Shown here: positions 51,762 to 63,800 of the stretch, one piece after another
How positions within the stretch are numbered: position 1 is the stretch's first letter
Layout of the letters: each line of letters begins with the position of its first letter
Assembly: GCA_963774765.1 (NCBI GenBank)
Contig: CAVZGP010000010.1
Location: forward strand, 124,001 to 188,000
DNA from: Sva-07 sp963774765
GTDB taxonomy: Bacteria > Actinomycetota > Acidimicrobiia > Acidimicrobiales > Ilumatobacteraceae
Length of the DNA: 64,000 bases
Reading direction: 5' to 3'
Program-made: the position numbers and the translations under genes
Notes under the pieces: model-generated
Told to the model about the DNA's origin: nothing
The model's database searches: none
The model's input: the letters and a program-made list of their open reading frames with translations, nothing else

Positions 51762-51832
51762 GACTATTCGGTTCTGAGGCGGGATCGGTTCGTCCGCTCG
51801 CAAGGCGCCGCTGACGGGCGAACCGGACCGCC

Positions 51833-54800
51833 TCAGCGGAAGGTGCGCTCCATGAGGTCGGTGAGCTCCTGGTCGTGGATGGCCTTCGAGCCGGTGGCGG
51901 GGCTGCCTGACTCGACGCGCGCGACATGCTGCAGGTCGTAGCCCTGCTCCTTGACGCGCCACGTGTTGGCCTCGATGAAGCGCCAGGCGCCCATGTTCTC
52001 GGGCTCTTCCTGGAGCCATCGCAGCTCGCTGGCGTTGGGGTACTTCTCGAGGATCGCGAGCATCTGCTCGGTCGGGAGCGGATACAGCTGTTCGACGCGC
52101 ACGATCGCGACAGGTGCGCCGAGACGGTCACGCTCGTCGATCGCATCCCAGGCCACCTTGCCCGAGCAGAACACGATGCGGGTGACCGAGCCGGGGTCGA
52201 TGCCGGACGGGTCGTCGAGCACTTCCTCGAACGACCCCTGCGTGAGCAGATCGACCGACGAACGCGTCTGCTTCATTCGCAGTCCCTGCTTGGGGCTGAA
52301 CACGATCAGCGGCGTGCGGCGCTCACTGTGGACCTGGCGTCGCAGGAGGTGGAAGTAGTTCGCCGCGGTCGTCGTGTTGACGATCTGCATGTTGTCCTCG
52401 GCGGCAAGCGTCATGAACCGCTCGATCGCGCGCCGAGCTGTGTTCGGGACCCTGCCCCTCATAGCCGTGCGGCAGCAACAACACGACACCGTTGCGCTGG
52501 CCCCACTTGTCCTCGGCGGCGACGATGTACTGGTCGATCACGATCTGGGCACCGTTGATGAAGTCACCGAACTGCGCCTCCCACATCACGAGCGCGTTCG
52601 GATTGGCGTGGCTGTAGCCGTACTCGAAGCCGAGCGCGGCGTACTCGGACAGCAACGAGTCGAAGACCCAGAAGTGATCGTCGGTGTCGAGGTCGTCGAG
52701 CGGGATCCATGCCTCGCCGGTCTCGAAGTCGATCAGCGCAGCGTGGCGCTGACTGAACGTGCCGCGCCGCGAATCCTGCCCGGCCAGACGCACGGGATGG
52801 CCTTCGAGCACGAGCGATCCCATCGCGAGTGCTTCGGCAGTGGCCCAGTCGACTTCGCCGTCGCCGTACAGCTTGGCCCGTCCCTCGAACTGACGGCCGA
52901 GTTTCGGATGGATCGTGAACCCGTCGGGATACTCGGTGAGTTTCGAGAACACCCGATCGAGCACCGAACGTTCGACGCCGGTCGGAATGTGCGGCAGCAC
53001 ACCCAACGGGCGCGGCGGCTTCGGCACGGTGATCGCCGCGGGCGCCTGCGAACGAGTCTCGTCGAGCGCGACCTGGAGCTTGTCGTGGAAGTCGCTCAAC
53101 GCCTCCTCGGCCTCGTCGACGGTGATGTCACCACGACGCACCAACGACTCGACATAGAGCTTGCGCACGCTGCGGCGTTCGGAGATCGCCTTGTACATCA
53201 GCGGCTGGGTGTAGCTCGGGTCGTCGCCCTCGTTGTGGCCGTGGCGCCGGTAGCACACCATGTCGATCACGACGTCCTTGTGGAACCGCTGGCGATACTC
53301 CCAGGCGAGGTCGGCGACGCGAACGCACGCTTCGGGATCGTCACCGTTGACATGGAAGATCGGCGCCTGAACGGTCTTCGCGACGTCGGAGCAGTACAGC
53401 GACGAACGGGCGTACTGCGGCGCCGTCGTGAAGCCGATCTGGTTGTTGATGATCAGATGGATCGTGCCACCGATGCGGTAGCCGCCGATGTCGCTCATCG
53501 CCAGCGATTCAGCGACAACGCCCTGACCGGCAAATGCGGCGTCACCATGGATCAGCACCGGCAACACGCTGAACGCGCCAGCCGGCTCGATCTGGTCCTG
53601 AAGCGCTCGAGCCACGCCCATCACGATCGGCCCGACCGTTTCGAGGTGGCTCGGATTGGCCGCCAACTCGACGGCGACGTCGGCGCCCGACGGGCTGACG
53701 TACTTGCCCTTGATGCCGAGGTGATATTTCACGTCGCCGGAGCCCTGCACGGACGACGGGTCGATGTGGCCCTCGAATTCGGAGAAGATCGCCTCGTAGC
53801 TCTTGCCCATGATGTTCGACAGCACGTTGAGCCGGCCGCGGTGCGCCATCCCCAACAGAGCGCCGTCGAACTCGGTGTCGGCAGCATGCGACAGCACGGC
53901 GTCGAGAATCGGGATCGCCGACTCGGCGCCCTCGATGCCGAAGCGCTTCGTGCCGACGTACTTCGTGGCGAGAAACTTCTCGAAGCTCTCCGCCGCGTTC
54001 AGCCGTTCGAGGATCCGGTGCTTGCGGTCCTTGGACACCGCCGGCTGGACACTTTCGAACTGCTCCTGGATCCACTGCTGCTCGTCGGTGTTCTGGATGT
54101 GCATGTACTCGACGCCGATTGTTCGACAGTACGCGTCACGCAACACACCGAGCAGGTCGCCGAGACGCATCTTGTCGACGCCACCGACGCCGTCGGTGAG
54201 GAACTCGCGATCGAGGTCCCAGATGGTGAGGCCGTAGGTGGCCGGGTCGAGCTCGCGCGGAGTCAACGGCTCCTTCCAGCGCAGTGGGTCGAGGTCGGCA
54301 ATGAGGTGGCCGCGCACCCGGTAGACCCGGATCAACTTGGCGACTGCCATCTGCTTGGCGAGCATCGCCTCTTCGCGGTCGATCGCGAACGTGTCGGGGC
54401 GCCACTTGACCGCCTCGTACGGCATGTCGAGCGCCTGGAAGACGTCTTCGTAGAAGTCGTGTTCGCCGAGCAGCAACTCGTGCACGCGCTTGAGGAACAA
54501 GCCGGACTCGGCGCCTTGGATGATCCGGTGGTCGTAGGTGCTCGTGACCGTGACGACCTTGCTGACGCCGAGCGAGCTGAGGTTGCGCCGATCCGAACCC
54601 TCGAACTCGGCGGGATAGTCGATGCTGCCGACGCCGACGATGACGGCCTGGCCGGGCATCAAGCGTGGCACCGACTGCACGGTGCCGATCGTGCCCGGGT
54701 TGGTGAGGCTGACGTTGGCGCCCATGAAGTCGTCGACGGTGAGCTTGTTCGTCTTGACCTTGCGGATGATCTCCTCGTAGGCAGCCAGGAAGCCGTTGAA

Positions 54801-55523
54801 GTCGAGCGTGTCGGCGTCGCGGAGAACGGGCACGACGAGCGTCCGGCCACCCGCCTTTTCGACGTCGACGGCGAGACCCATGCTGACGTGCTCGTTCTCG
54901 ACGACGCGGGGCTTGCCGTCGGCGCCTTCGGCGTAGGTGTTCTTCATCGCCGGCACGGCGTCGGCAATCGCGCGGACGATGGCGTAGCCGATCAGGTGCG
55001 TGAAGCTGACCTTGGTCTGGCCGGTCCGGGCACGGAAGCCATTGATCACCTTGCGATTGACCTCGAGCAGCTTGGCCGGAACGTTGCGGAAGCTGGTCGC
55101 CGTCGGAACGGTCAGACTGCGCTCCATGTTCGCAGCGATCGCGGCACCAGCCCCGCGGATCGGCTTGCCGGGCTCGTCGGCGGGCGCGTCAGCAGCGCCA
55201 GGCGCCGGAGCGGGTGGCGCGGTGGACGCTGGTGCGGTTGCCGGGGCAGGTGCGGGCATCGGGGGCGCCGCCGCCGCAGCAACGGTGCTGCCAGTGGAGC
55301 GGACGTCATCGGTCGACGCGCGGTGGGCATCCGCGACTGCCTGCACCGCCGGCGACGTGGCGGCTGCCGCCGCGATGCTGGGCGCCTGGGAGTGGTAGTC
55401 GGCGAAGAACTCCTGCCACGATTCGCTCACCGACGCCGGATCGGCGACGAACTGCTCGTACATCTCCTCGACGAGCCACGAGTTCGCCCCGAACCCCGAC
55501 CCCTGACCGTCTGGTGCTACCAC
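51833..55523 (-). CDS. kgd: Multifunctional 2-oxoglutarate decarboxylase/dehydrogenase E1 (KGD), with a frameshift
   Basis: About 1229 codons from ATG 55523. N-terminal helix (GANSWLVEEMYEQFVADPAS), Ala/Pro-rich linker, E2-like acyltransferase domain (FMGANVSLTNPGTIGTVQSV), then the thiamine-diphosphate E1 part (LLGMAHRGRLNVLSNIMG, GDAAFAGQGVVAESLAMSDI, HLIINNQIGFTT). This is the actinobacterial KGD architecture that decarboxylates 2-oxoglutarate in the TCA cycle. The frame breaks after LLPHGYEGQGPEHSSAR, within the run CGCGCGC at 52427-52433. Removing one base restores IERFMTLAAEDNMQIVNTTT and the full C-terminus to stop 51833. As given, the product is truncated; a sequencing error is likely for such a central gene. 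Confidence 0.88.
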
Positions 55524-55576
55524 GGCGCCAGCGTACCGGTCGTGTCGTCGCGTGGACGGCCGCTGCCGACGTGGGT

Positions 55577-56029
55577 TCAGACCCCCGGCTTGAAGACCAT
55601 CAGGTAGAGCGTGACCAGCAGCAATGCGGTCAGGATCATCCCCCCGGTGTCGACCCGCTTGGCTGCACTCTCGTCACCGTCGGCCACCGCACGCTCGGCC
55701 GGGAGGAGCATCGCGTGCAGGACCCCGTTCATCGCGACCCAGACCAAGATCGCCAGCCAGAACCATGTCTGCCCGAATTCGATCACACCATCGGACATCC
55801 CCTGCATGGCGAATCCGAACAGCCCGGTGAGGATCAACGCCGGCGCGTAGATCCGTCGCCCGTTGCCCGCGAGCATCCCGAGGACCTTGCCCCGATTGCC
55901 CGCATCGAGCGCCTTGGTCTGACTGGAGAGCAATGGATGAACGAATGCCGGCGCCATCGCGGCCAGTGCCGTCAGGATGTGCAGGAAGAGCATGACGTTG
56001 TACCCGGTGTCCCGGTATGCGGCGAACAT
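55577..56029 (-). CDS. Four-helix membrane protein (DUF2269-like)
   Basis: The encoded protein has 150 residues from ATG 56029. Four hydrophobic helices: NVMLFLHILTALAAMAPAFV, YAPALILTGLFGFAMQG, WFWLAILVWVAMNGVLHAML, GMILTALLLVTLYLMVF. The H-I-L in helix one and conserved His-Pro after it resemble DUF2269-type predicted integral membrane proteins. The function is unknown. Longer in-frame starts exist to 56164 but lack ribosome binding sites and enter the promoter region of the divergent FtsH-like gene. Confidence 0.65.
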   Translation of the reverse strand: MFAAYRDTGYNVMLFLHILTALAAMAPAFVHPLLSSQTKALDAGNRGKVLGMLAGNGRRIYAPALILTGLFGFAMQGMSDGVIEFGQTWFWLAILVWVAMNGVLHAMLLPAERAVADGDESAAKRVDTGGMILTALLLVTLYLMVFKPGV

Positions 56030-56132
56030 GCCCGCAAGAGTACGCCAATGACGTGACGATCTCTTGACCAGACCTTGACCTGCGTACGTTGACCACGCAG
56101 GGTGTTGTCGGGCTACGTTCGGTGACCAGTTG

Positions 56133-56161
56133 TTCCGTCTGGGGTCAGACCCCGGACGGAA
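56133..56161. repeat. 29-bp near-perfect palindrome upstream of the FtsH-like gene
   Basis: Arms TTCCGTCTGGGGTC (56133-56146) and GACCCCGGACGGAA (56148-56161) match at 13 of 14 positions around one base. It sits 32 bp before the start of the FtsH-like gene. The core GGGGTC-N-GACCCC recurs 12 bp after that gene's stop, so the pair brackets the gene. Confidence 0.8.
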
Positions 56162-56193
56162 CACCGTGACACCAGCGACCGAAGGGGATCCTC

Positions 56194-57978
56194 ATGGAGA
56201 TGGCACGACTGAGCACCGGCGAGATGCTGTCCGGCAAGGACATCGATGCCAACGCCAACCGCGAGCGCACCCGCCAGAAGCGCCTCACGAAGTGGCTGGT
56301 GATCCTCACCCTCGTGCTGACCTACCTCCTGTGGCGTCTGGTCAACGACAACCCGATCCGCCTCGGGATCCCCGGCTGGCTGATGGGCAACCCGGAAATC
56401 ATCATCGCACTTGGTCTCATCGTGATTCTCGGCACGGTCATCTTCATCCCGTTCCTCACCGCAGGAAAGTCACCTCACACCCTGCTGCGGTCCTCGGATT
56501 CGAACATCCGTCTCGACGACGTGGTCGGCGCCGACCAGACCAAGCGCGAGGCGATCGACTCGATGAACCTGTTCCTGGCGTCGGAGACGTTCCAGCGCGA
56601 GATGGGCGGCAACGCTCGCCGCGGCGTGTTGTTCGAAGGTCCGCCCGGCACCGGCAAGACGTACCTCGCCAAGGCGATGGCAGCCGAGGCCGGTGTCCCG
56701 TTCCTGTTCGTGTCGGCAAGCGAGTTCCAGTCGATGTACTACGGCCAGACCAACAAGAAGATCCGCTCGTTCTTCAAGGCGCTCCGCAAGGCCGCACGCG
56801 ACGAGGGCGGCGCGATCGGCTACATCGAGGAATTCGATGCCATCGGCGGGGCCCGCAGCGGCATGAACACCGGCTCACAACGCGAGGGCATCGTGGGTGT
56901 CGTCAACGAACTGCTCGTGCAGATGCAGAGCTTCGATCTCCCCACAGGCCGTCAGAAGTTCAAGGCGAACTTCATCGACTGGTTCAACGGCTTCCTGCCC
57001 GACGACAAGCGGCGTCCACGGCCGAAGCGCACCGAGGCCAACATCCTGATCGTGGCGGCCACCAACCGCGCAGCCGACCTCGACCCGGCGCTGCTGCGAC
57101 CCGGCCGGTTCGACCGCATCATCGGATTCAACCTTCCCCCACGCGCCGATCGCGTGGCGATCGCGCAGTACTACCTCGACCGCAAGAACCACGAGGAGAA
57201 GGTCACCGCAGCGTTGATCGCGGATCTCTCGGCCGGCTACACGCCGGTGAAGATCGAGAAGCTCCTCGACGAGGCGCTGGTGATCGCACTGCGCTACAGC
57301 CGCACCTCGATGACCGTGACCGACGTCCTCCAGGCTCAACTGGTCACCGAGGTCGGCGTGGCCCACGAGATGGGCTACCACCCCGACGAGCGCCGTCGAA
57401 TCGCGATCCACGAGGCGGGCCACGCGCTGACCGCCGTGCTCACGCGCCGCGATGTGAAGATGGCCTCGATCCTGCGCCGGTCGGCGGCTCTGGGTCTGGT
57501 CGCGCACGGCGATGTCGAGGAACGGTTCCTGAAGACCCCCAGCGACGCCCGCGACCTGATCTGCGTGGCGTTGGCGGGTCGGGCCGCCGAGCTCCAGGAG
57601 TACGGCGAGGCGTCGAGTGGAATCTCCTCCGATCTCGCGGTCGCCACCAATCTCGCCTCCCAGCTCGTCGGCCAACTCGGTCATGGCCCTGGGTTGTTGA
57701 GCCTCGAGGCGGCCGGCATGCCCACAGCTGGGAATCTCGTCGCCAAGGTGCTCTCGGACGAATCGAGCCGTGAAGCCGCCGAAGCCCTCATGACCGAGGG
57801 CTCCGAGCGCGCGGCCTTGATGACGTCGAAGTACCGCGACGCGCTGTTGCGGATCGCGGACGGGCTCTGCGAGAGCGACGAACTCGAAGGCGATCAGATC
57901 AAGGCGATCGTCGCCGAGTACGCCGACGTCGCCGAGCGCCGCGGCCCCGTTCGCATCGCCCCTGTAGCCAGCATCTGA
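56194..57978 (+). CDS. Divergent FtsH-like membrane AAA ATPase with M41 peptidase domain
   Basis: The encoded protein has 594 residues. Two membrane helices lie at about 32-55 and 68-88 with a short loop between. The AAA module has Walker A LFEGPPGTGKTYLAKAMAAE, a Walker B-like GAIGYIEEFDAIGG (Glu where FtsH has Asp), an inserted loop of about 40 residues, and the arginine-finger region NRAADLDPALLRPGRFDR. The M41 domain has the zinc motif HEAGH and a downstream Asp (GISSDLAVATNLA). It probably degrades membrane or damaged proteins but is clearly not the standard FtsH. ATG 56200 is an alternative start. Confidence 0.85.
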   Translation: MEMARLSTGEMLSGKDIDANANRERTRQKRLTKWLVILTLVLTYLLWRLVNDNPIRLGIPGWLMGNPEIIIALGLIVILGTVIFIPFLTAGKSPHTLLRSSDSNIRLDDVVGADQTKREAIDSMNLFLASETFQREMGGNARRGVLFEGPPGTGKTYLAKAMAAEAGVPFLFVSASEFQSMYYGQTNKKIRSFFKALRKAARDEGGAIGYIEEFDAIGGARSGMNTGSQREGIVGVVNELLVQMQSFDLPTGRQKFKANFIDWFNGFLPDDKRRPRPKRTEANILIVAATNRAADLDPALLRPGRFDRIIGFNLPPRADRVAIAQYYLDRKNHEEKVTAALIADLSAGYTPVKIEKLLDEALVIALRYSRTSMTVTDVLQAQLVTEVGVAHEMGYHPDERRRIAIHEAGHALTAVLTRRDVKMASILRRSAALGLVAHGDVEERFLKTPSDARDLICVALAGRAAELQEYGEASSGISSDLAVATNLASQLVGQLGHGPGLLSLEAAGMPTAGNLVAKVLSDESSREAAEALMTEGSERAALMTSKYRDALLRIADGLCESDELEGDQIKAIVAEYADVAERRGPVRIAPVASI

Positions 57979-57989
57979 CCGTTACATCT

Positions 57990-58002
57990 GGGGTCTGACC
58001 CC
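57990..58002. repeat. GGGGTC-T-GACCCC palindrome after the FtsH-like gene
   Basis: A perfect 6-bp inverted repeat with a one-base centre, preceded by TCT as in the palindrome before the gene. It lies between two convergent genes and might act as a weak terminator, or it is a member of the same dispersed palindrome family. Confidence 0.6.
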
Positions 58003-58020
58003 TGGTGAAATCGCGCCGGC

Positions 58021-58743
58021 TCAGAGCAGGAGATCGTCGGCGACGACGTCCTCGCAGGCCAGGATCGCTTCTTCGTCGACGGGAACTCCGGCATCAGCCT
58101 CCAGCAACGCCGAGGTGCGAAGGGGAATCACGTTGCGTTTCGCCGACTCGCTCCGCGTGAGATCGGCGGCGATCGCCGCGTAGGGGGCCCACGGGGCGAG
58201 TTCGTCGATCTCGTCCACCCTCGCCGCCCAGGCATCGATCCAGCCGCCGAGGTGATCGCGAAGGAACGCCCGGATCGCGTCGGCCACGATCGCGGCCTGG
58301 TCGTGGTCTCCGCGCTCGATCGCCTCAGCCTCCAACAACAACGCCATGGCGACGAACTCGAGTTGGGCGACGACGTGATCCGGCCGATCGTGCTTCACGA
58401 CGGCGTTGAACGCCTGGTAGAAGCCGGCGATGTCGGCGAGGCGTGGTGTCACGCCGCCGACCGTCGTCACGACATTCGATCCCTCGTACGGCGCCACCCG
58501 ACCGAGATCGAACCACCGCACCCAGCGTCCCGCAAGTTGTTCAGGCGACGCGAGCGGGACCTCGGCGGGGCGCTCCAGCCGTCGTCGCGCCGCGTCCTCC
58601 CCCGCCGCATCCAGCGCCGCCTTCAGTGTGTCCACCGCGTCGGTGTCGGTGAGCCAGGTCGTGTCGGGGCCGAGCAGCCGCGCCACCGACGCAAAGCCGA
58701 CCGAGCGGGCTCGCAGTACCGATGTCGGTGGCGCGGAGCCCAT
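58021..58743 (-). CDS. TorD/NarJ-type molybdoenzyme chaperone
   Basis: The encoded protein has 240 residues from ATG 58743, one base after the gamma-subunit stop. The helical protein has the TorD-like GFYQAFNAVVKHDRPDHVVA, LEFVAMALLLEAEAIERGD and FLRDHLGGWIDAWAARVDEI segments. The F-Y-x-A-F then D-H-x-x-x-x-L-E-F spacing is that of chaperones for DMSO-reductase-family catalytic subunits. It should hold the alpha subunit until the molybdenum cofactor is inserted and before export. Such a fourth gene is standard in operons like ebdABCD and serABDC. Confidence 0.82.
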   Translation of the reverse strand: MGSAPPTSVLRARSVGFASVARLLGPDTTWLTDTDAVDTLKAALDAAGEDAARRRLERPAEVPLASPEQLAGRWVRWFDLGRVAPYEGSNVVTTVGGVTPRLADIAGFYQAFNAVVKHDRPDHVVAQLEFVAMALLLEAEAIERGDHDQAAIVADAIRAFLRDHLGGWIDAWAARVDEIDELAPWAPYAAIAADLTRSESAKRNVIPLRTSALLEADAGVPVDEEAILACEDVVADDLLL

Positions 58744-58744
58744 C

Positions 58745-59659
58745 TCAGGCCGCCACGTGCAGAGTGTGGACCGTGGTGGAGGGTTGTTTGCGGCTTCCGG
58801 CGTCCTGGTCACCGCCCGACCAGACGGCAAAGGCACAGGTGCATGTGCTGGCCGGTTTGATGGCGATCTCACCCGGTTCCGTCGGCGACAGTGGCTTGGT
58901 GATGATGACCCGCCAGCCGGACTCGGTGCGTTCTCCGCGTCCGAACACGTCCTGGACCGACGCGGTTTCCGTCGTACTGAAGCCATAGGCGATCGCCTTT
59001 TCCACGGGCGTGATCCGAAGCGCGGCCGACATCGGGTTGGCGACGTCGACCCCCGGCAGCCACTGAGTGGCGTCGACCGCCTCGTAGGACTCGATGGTCA
59101 CATCTGCCGGCGCGACGTCGTACACGATCGGATAGACGTCGATGCTGCGGTTGGGATACACCGCATCGAGGCCTTGGCGACCCTCGTTCACGTCGCGTTG
59201 CCAATCCGCTTTCCAGTGCAGCAGCGTCGAGGGACGCGTCGCCGAACCCATCGTGCGCAGCGATTCATCCTCCGCACCGGCAACGAGCATCACCGCACAG
59301 GCGTCGCGGAAGTCGTCGACACGCACGGTCAGGTCGTTCACGTCGGCATCGTCCCACTCGAGGAGGAACCCGAGCATGGCCTCGTCGTGAAGTGCGGTCA
59401 CCCGCATCGACGTCACCGACGGGACGAGCTTCTGCGGCAACACGAGATCCTGAGGGCCGAGATCGATCCGACTGTGCAGCCCGAGCGCCCATGCCGCAGC
59501 ATCGAAATCACCGACAGGAACCTTCTCGACCCGCCCGGCGAGGATGCCGGGGCCGTCGTACACGTCGGGCCCGCACGCGAAGAGCGCCGAGGCGCCCGCA
59601 CCGAGCACGGCGCCTTGCAGGACACGGCGCCGGGTGAGGCCTTGCGAGACGATCGTCAT
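58745..59659 (-). CDS. Heme b-binding gamma subunit of a molybdoenzyme complex (EB_dh-type)
   Basis: The encoded protein has 304 residues. The N-terminus joins a twin-arginine motif (LTRRRVLQGAVLGAGASALF) to a lipobox cysteine (LFACG), predicting a Tat-exported lipoprotein. The body fits the ethylbenzene-dehydrogenase-type heme b subunit (FLLEWDDADVNDLTVRV, FRDACAVMLVA, HWKADWQRDV, ITPVEKAIAYGFSTTE). In that family a Met and a Lys hold heme b; I cannot assign them with certainty here. It would pass electrons between the beta iron-sulfur subunit and the membrane chain or a cytochrome. Confidence 0.82.
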   Translation of the reverse strand: MTIVSQGLTRRRVLQGAVLGAGASALFACGPDVYDGPGILAGRVEKVPVGDFDAAAWALGLHSRIDLGPQDLVLPQKLVPSVTSMRVTALHDEAMLGFLLEWDDADVNDLTVRVDDFRDACAVMLVAGAEDESLRTMGSATRPSTLLHWKADWQRDVNEGRQGLDAVYPNRSIDVYPIVYDVAPADVTIESYEAVDATQWLPGVDVANPMSAALRITPVEKAIAYGFSTTETASVQDVFGRGERTESGWRVIITKPLSPTEPGEIAIKPASTCTCAFAVWSGGDQDAGSRKQPSTTVHTLHVAA

Positions 59660-59668
59660 GACAGCTCC

Positions 59669-60808
<1,140 letters not shown>

Positions 60809-60836
60809 GGCTTCCTTTCGTCTGTCTCAGGGGTGT

Positions 60837-63800
60837 TCAACTCACATAGCCGCCGGCCAGGAATCGTTCCATGGCCTCGTTCTCGTGTCCGGGGCGGTAG
60901 CCCTGCTCGGCCGGGGACCACAGACCGGTCCCGTCCTCCCCACCGTCTTCGGCCTTGGCGAACTTGACGAAGGACTCCTTGGGAGCGCCATCGGCGCAGT
61001 AGACGTCGAGTTCGAAGCCCTTGCCGATCTTGCGCCCGTAGGCCTCTTTGCGGTTCATCGAATCGGTCATCAGCGTGGGTCGCAGCCATGCCCGTGTCAC
61101 CGACTGATGGCTGCCGTAGCGGTACCCGGACTGATAGTCGGTACGCGGGTTGCGCGCCAGGCCGTCCTCGCGGGTCTCGTGGCCCTCGACGCTGCCGTAG
61201 GACGCGACATGGAAGTGGAACCACGCCCGAGCGATGCCCATCACCACCGACGGGTTGACCCTCACGCGCACCATCCATCGAGCGACCTTGTAGTCGTCCG
61301 GGCGATCCTGCCAGCCCTTGAACGGTCGGTCGGTGGGATCGCCGTCGATCCATACGTAGTCACCGTCGGCCACGCCGAGCTCGATGGCGTCATCGGGATG
61401 GATGTCGCAATAGCCCTCGGAGACCCACGGCTTGCGCTTGTCGTGGCGATAGAAGTCGCCGAACGGCCCGAAGATCAAGACGTCGGTGTCCGTCGAGGCA
61501 CCCATCGAGTGGCACGCGTGACGGTATTTGGGAGTGATCAGCACATGGCTGAATCCATCCGACATCAGAGGATGCTGCGACGCGACGATCTCCTCGGGCG
61601 AGCGCATCACATGGCGCACCTGGCGCACCTCGGTACTGAGATCATCGATGTCCAGGTCGTAGCTGGCGGGCTGGGCCGGCACGAGCAGTGGGTGCGGGTT
61701 CGCCATGATGACGCCGGGTTCGTGGTGCGTGCCGTCGACCGCCTCGCGGTGCACCGGTAGGTTCTCGCCGTACTCGATGAACTCCGGTTCGTCCCGATAG
61801 AACTCGAGACGCCCGGACTTCGTGTACCATGGCTCGCTCTCGTAGGTCTGCTCCCAACCAATGACCTTCGGCAGCGTTCGATACATCATGTAGAACGGCG
61901 TGCCCTGCTTGCAGGACTCGTGCAGATCGTCGAAGCGATACCCCTTGGTCGTGTTGCCCGCGTCGAACACCCGCTGGATGTACGGGCTCGGATCGCCGTC
62001 GATCACGAAACGCCAGTAGTCGGCAAAGCGTGGATCGTCGAGTTGCTCGCCGAGTGCCGTCGCGATCAGCGCGTTGCACTGCATGTCGTCGAGCGTCTCG
62101 AAGACACGCTCCATCGGAGTCGAGCACCAGGCCTGCAGGAACGGGTTCGTCACCGAGCCGTACACGTCGGGGAGTTGTCGCTCCGGCCAGGCATCGACAC
62201 CGAACACCACATCCGCGTACTCGCACGAGGCGGTCCAGTACCACTCGTGATGGACGATCATCTCGATCTTCGGCAAGGTGTTCACCACGACGTCGTGGTG
62301 ACCCTTCGCATTGCCGAGCAGCGAGTTCGAGTTGGCGAAGTGCATCGTCTTGGTCGGCGTGGGCATGTGCGTGTGCCCGGTGAACATCTTGTTGCCGACC
62401 TTCAGCGGACGGTCGCCGTAGTTGTAGTAGTGGGCCGATTCGCCCTTCCAGTACTTCCGCGTCGTCGACTGTTCCTCGGGATCGAGGGTCGTGTTGAACG
62501 GATCCTCGAGCGTCCACTGCGTGATGCCGCCGAACGTGCCGAGGCGGTAGTTGCCGGAGTAGCTCCCGACCGATCCGCCGTAGTGACCGATGTTGTTGGT
62601 GAGCGCTGCCAGCAGCAGGATCGCTCGGTCCTTGTTGTCGTTGTTGAAGAAGTGGTTCGGACCCATGCCCATCGCGAACAGCGTCTTGGTCGGGTTGGCG
62701 GCGATGTCGGCGGCCAGCTCCTCGATCGCGTCCACCGGCGCCCAGGTCACGCCCGACACCTGCTCGGGCGTGTAGGTCGAGTCCAGGAGTTCTCTGACTG
62801 CGTCGAAGACCGGACGCACCTCGACAGTCGAGCCGTCGACCAACGTGACCTCGAAGGTCCCTTCGAGCGCCGCGTCGACACCGCTGGGGAAGTGCGCCCC
62901 GGTGTCGTCGTGGGTCACCACCGCCGGAGCACCGACTGCCAGATCCCAGACCATCTGGTCGCCCCACTCCTCACGAAGGTCGCGAGGTGCGATCTGGCGC
63001 CCCTGCCCCGACGGTGTGGCCACCTTCTCGCCGGGCTCGATGAGCTGGACCGTGCGCAGCGTGGCGTTCACGTATTCGGGAATGACATCGGATGCTCGCA
63101 GCAGGGTCCGGTCGTCGGTGCGGACCAGGAGGGGCAGGTCGGTCTGGGTCTTGACGAAGTCGGCGTCGTAGGTGCCATCGCGGATGATGGCCTGCGCCAT
63201 CCCGAGCGCGAGGGCGCTGTCGGTTGCGGTACGGATCGTGAGATGCCGGTCGGACTTGCACGTCGTCGACTGGTACTCCGGCGCGATCGTGACCACCTTG
63301 GCGCCGTGCAACCGCGCCTCGGTGAGCCAGTGGCCGTCGGGCATCTTGGTGGCGATCCAGTTCATGCCCCACAACGTGATCAGCTTGGAGTTCTCCGCCG
63401 TGGCGAGGTCGAAGTCGAGTGACTGCTGCCCCGTGACCATCGGATGGCCGGGCGGGAGATCGGTGTGCCACGAGAAACTGTCCCAGTGGCGCCCTCCGTA
63501 GGCATCGTCGGCATCGACGTCGCGAACGCCGACGTCGAGCAGCGCGAGCATGTTCGCGAGCCGGTAGAACCCGCCGACCCGGAACGGCGCGTTGAAGGGC
63601 ATGCCGCCTCGGAACTTCATCACCTGCGTGCCGGCGCCGTGCATCGTCTCGATCATCTCGGGCTCGTAGTAGCCCTGCGATTCGAGGAGCGCCGCGCCGT
63701 CGTCGCCGCTGTAGGTGGTGGCCACGTCGATGTACACCTTGGCCACGATCGCGGCGGCCTCCTCGTGACTCATCTTCACGAAGTCCTCTTGGCCGCGACC

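Noticed and set aside
52374..55607. 1077-codon open frame on the plus strand
   Set aside because: Exactly antisense to kgd, which has full family motifs; the frame is low-complexity shadow.
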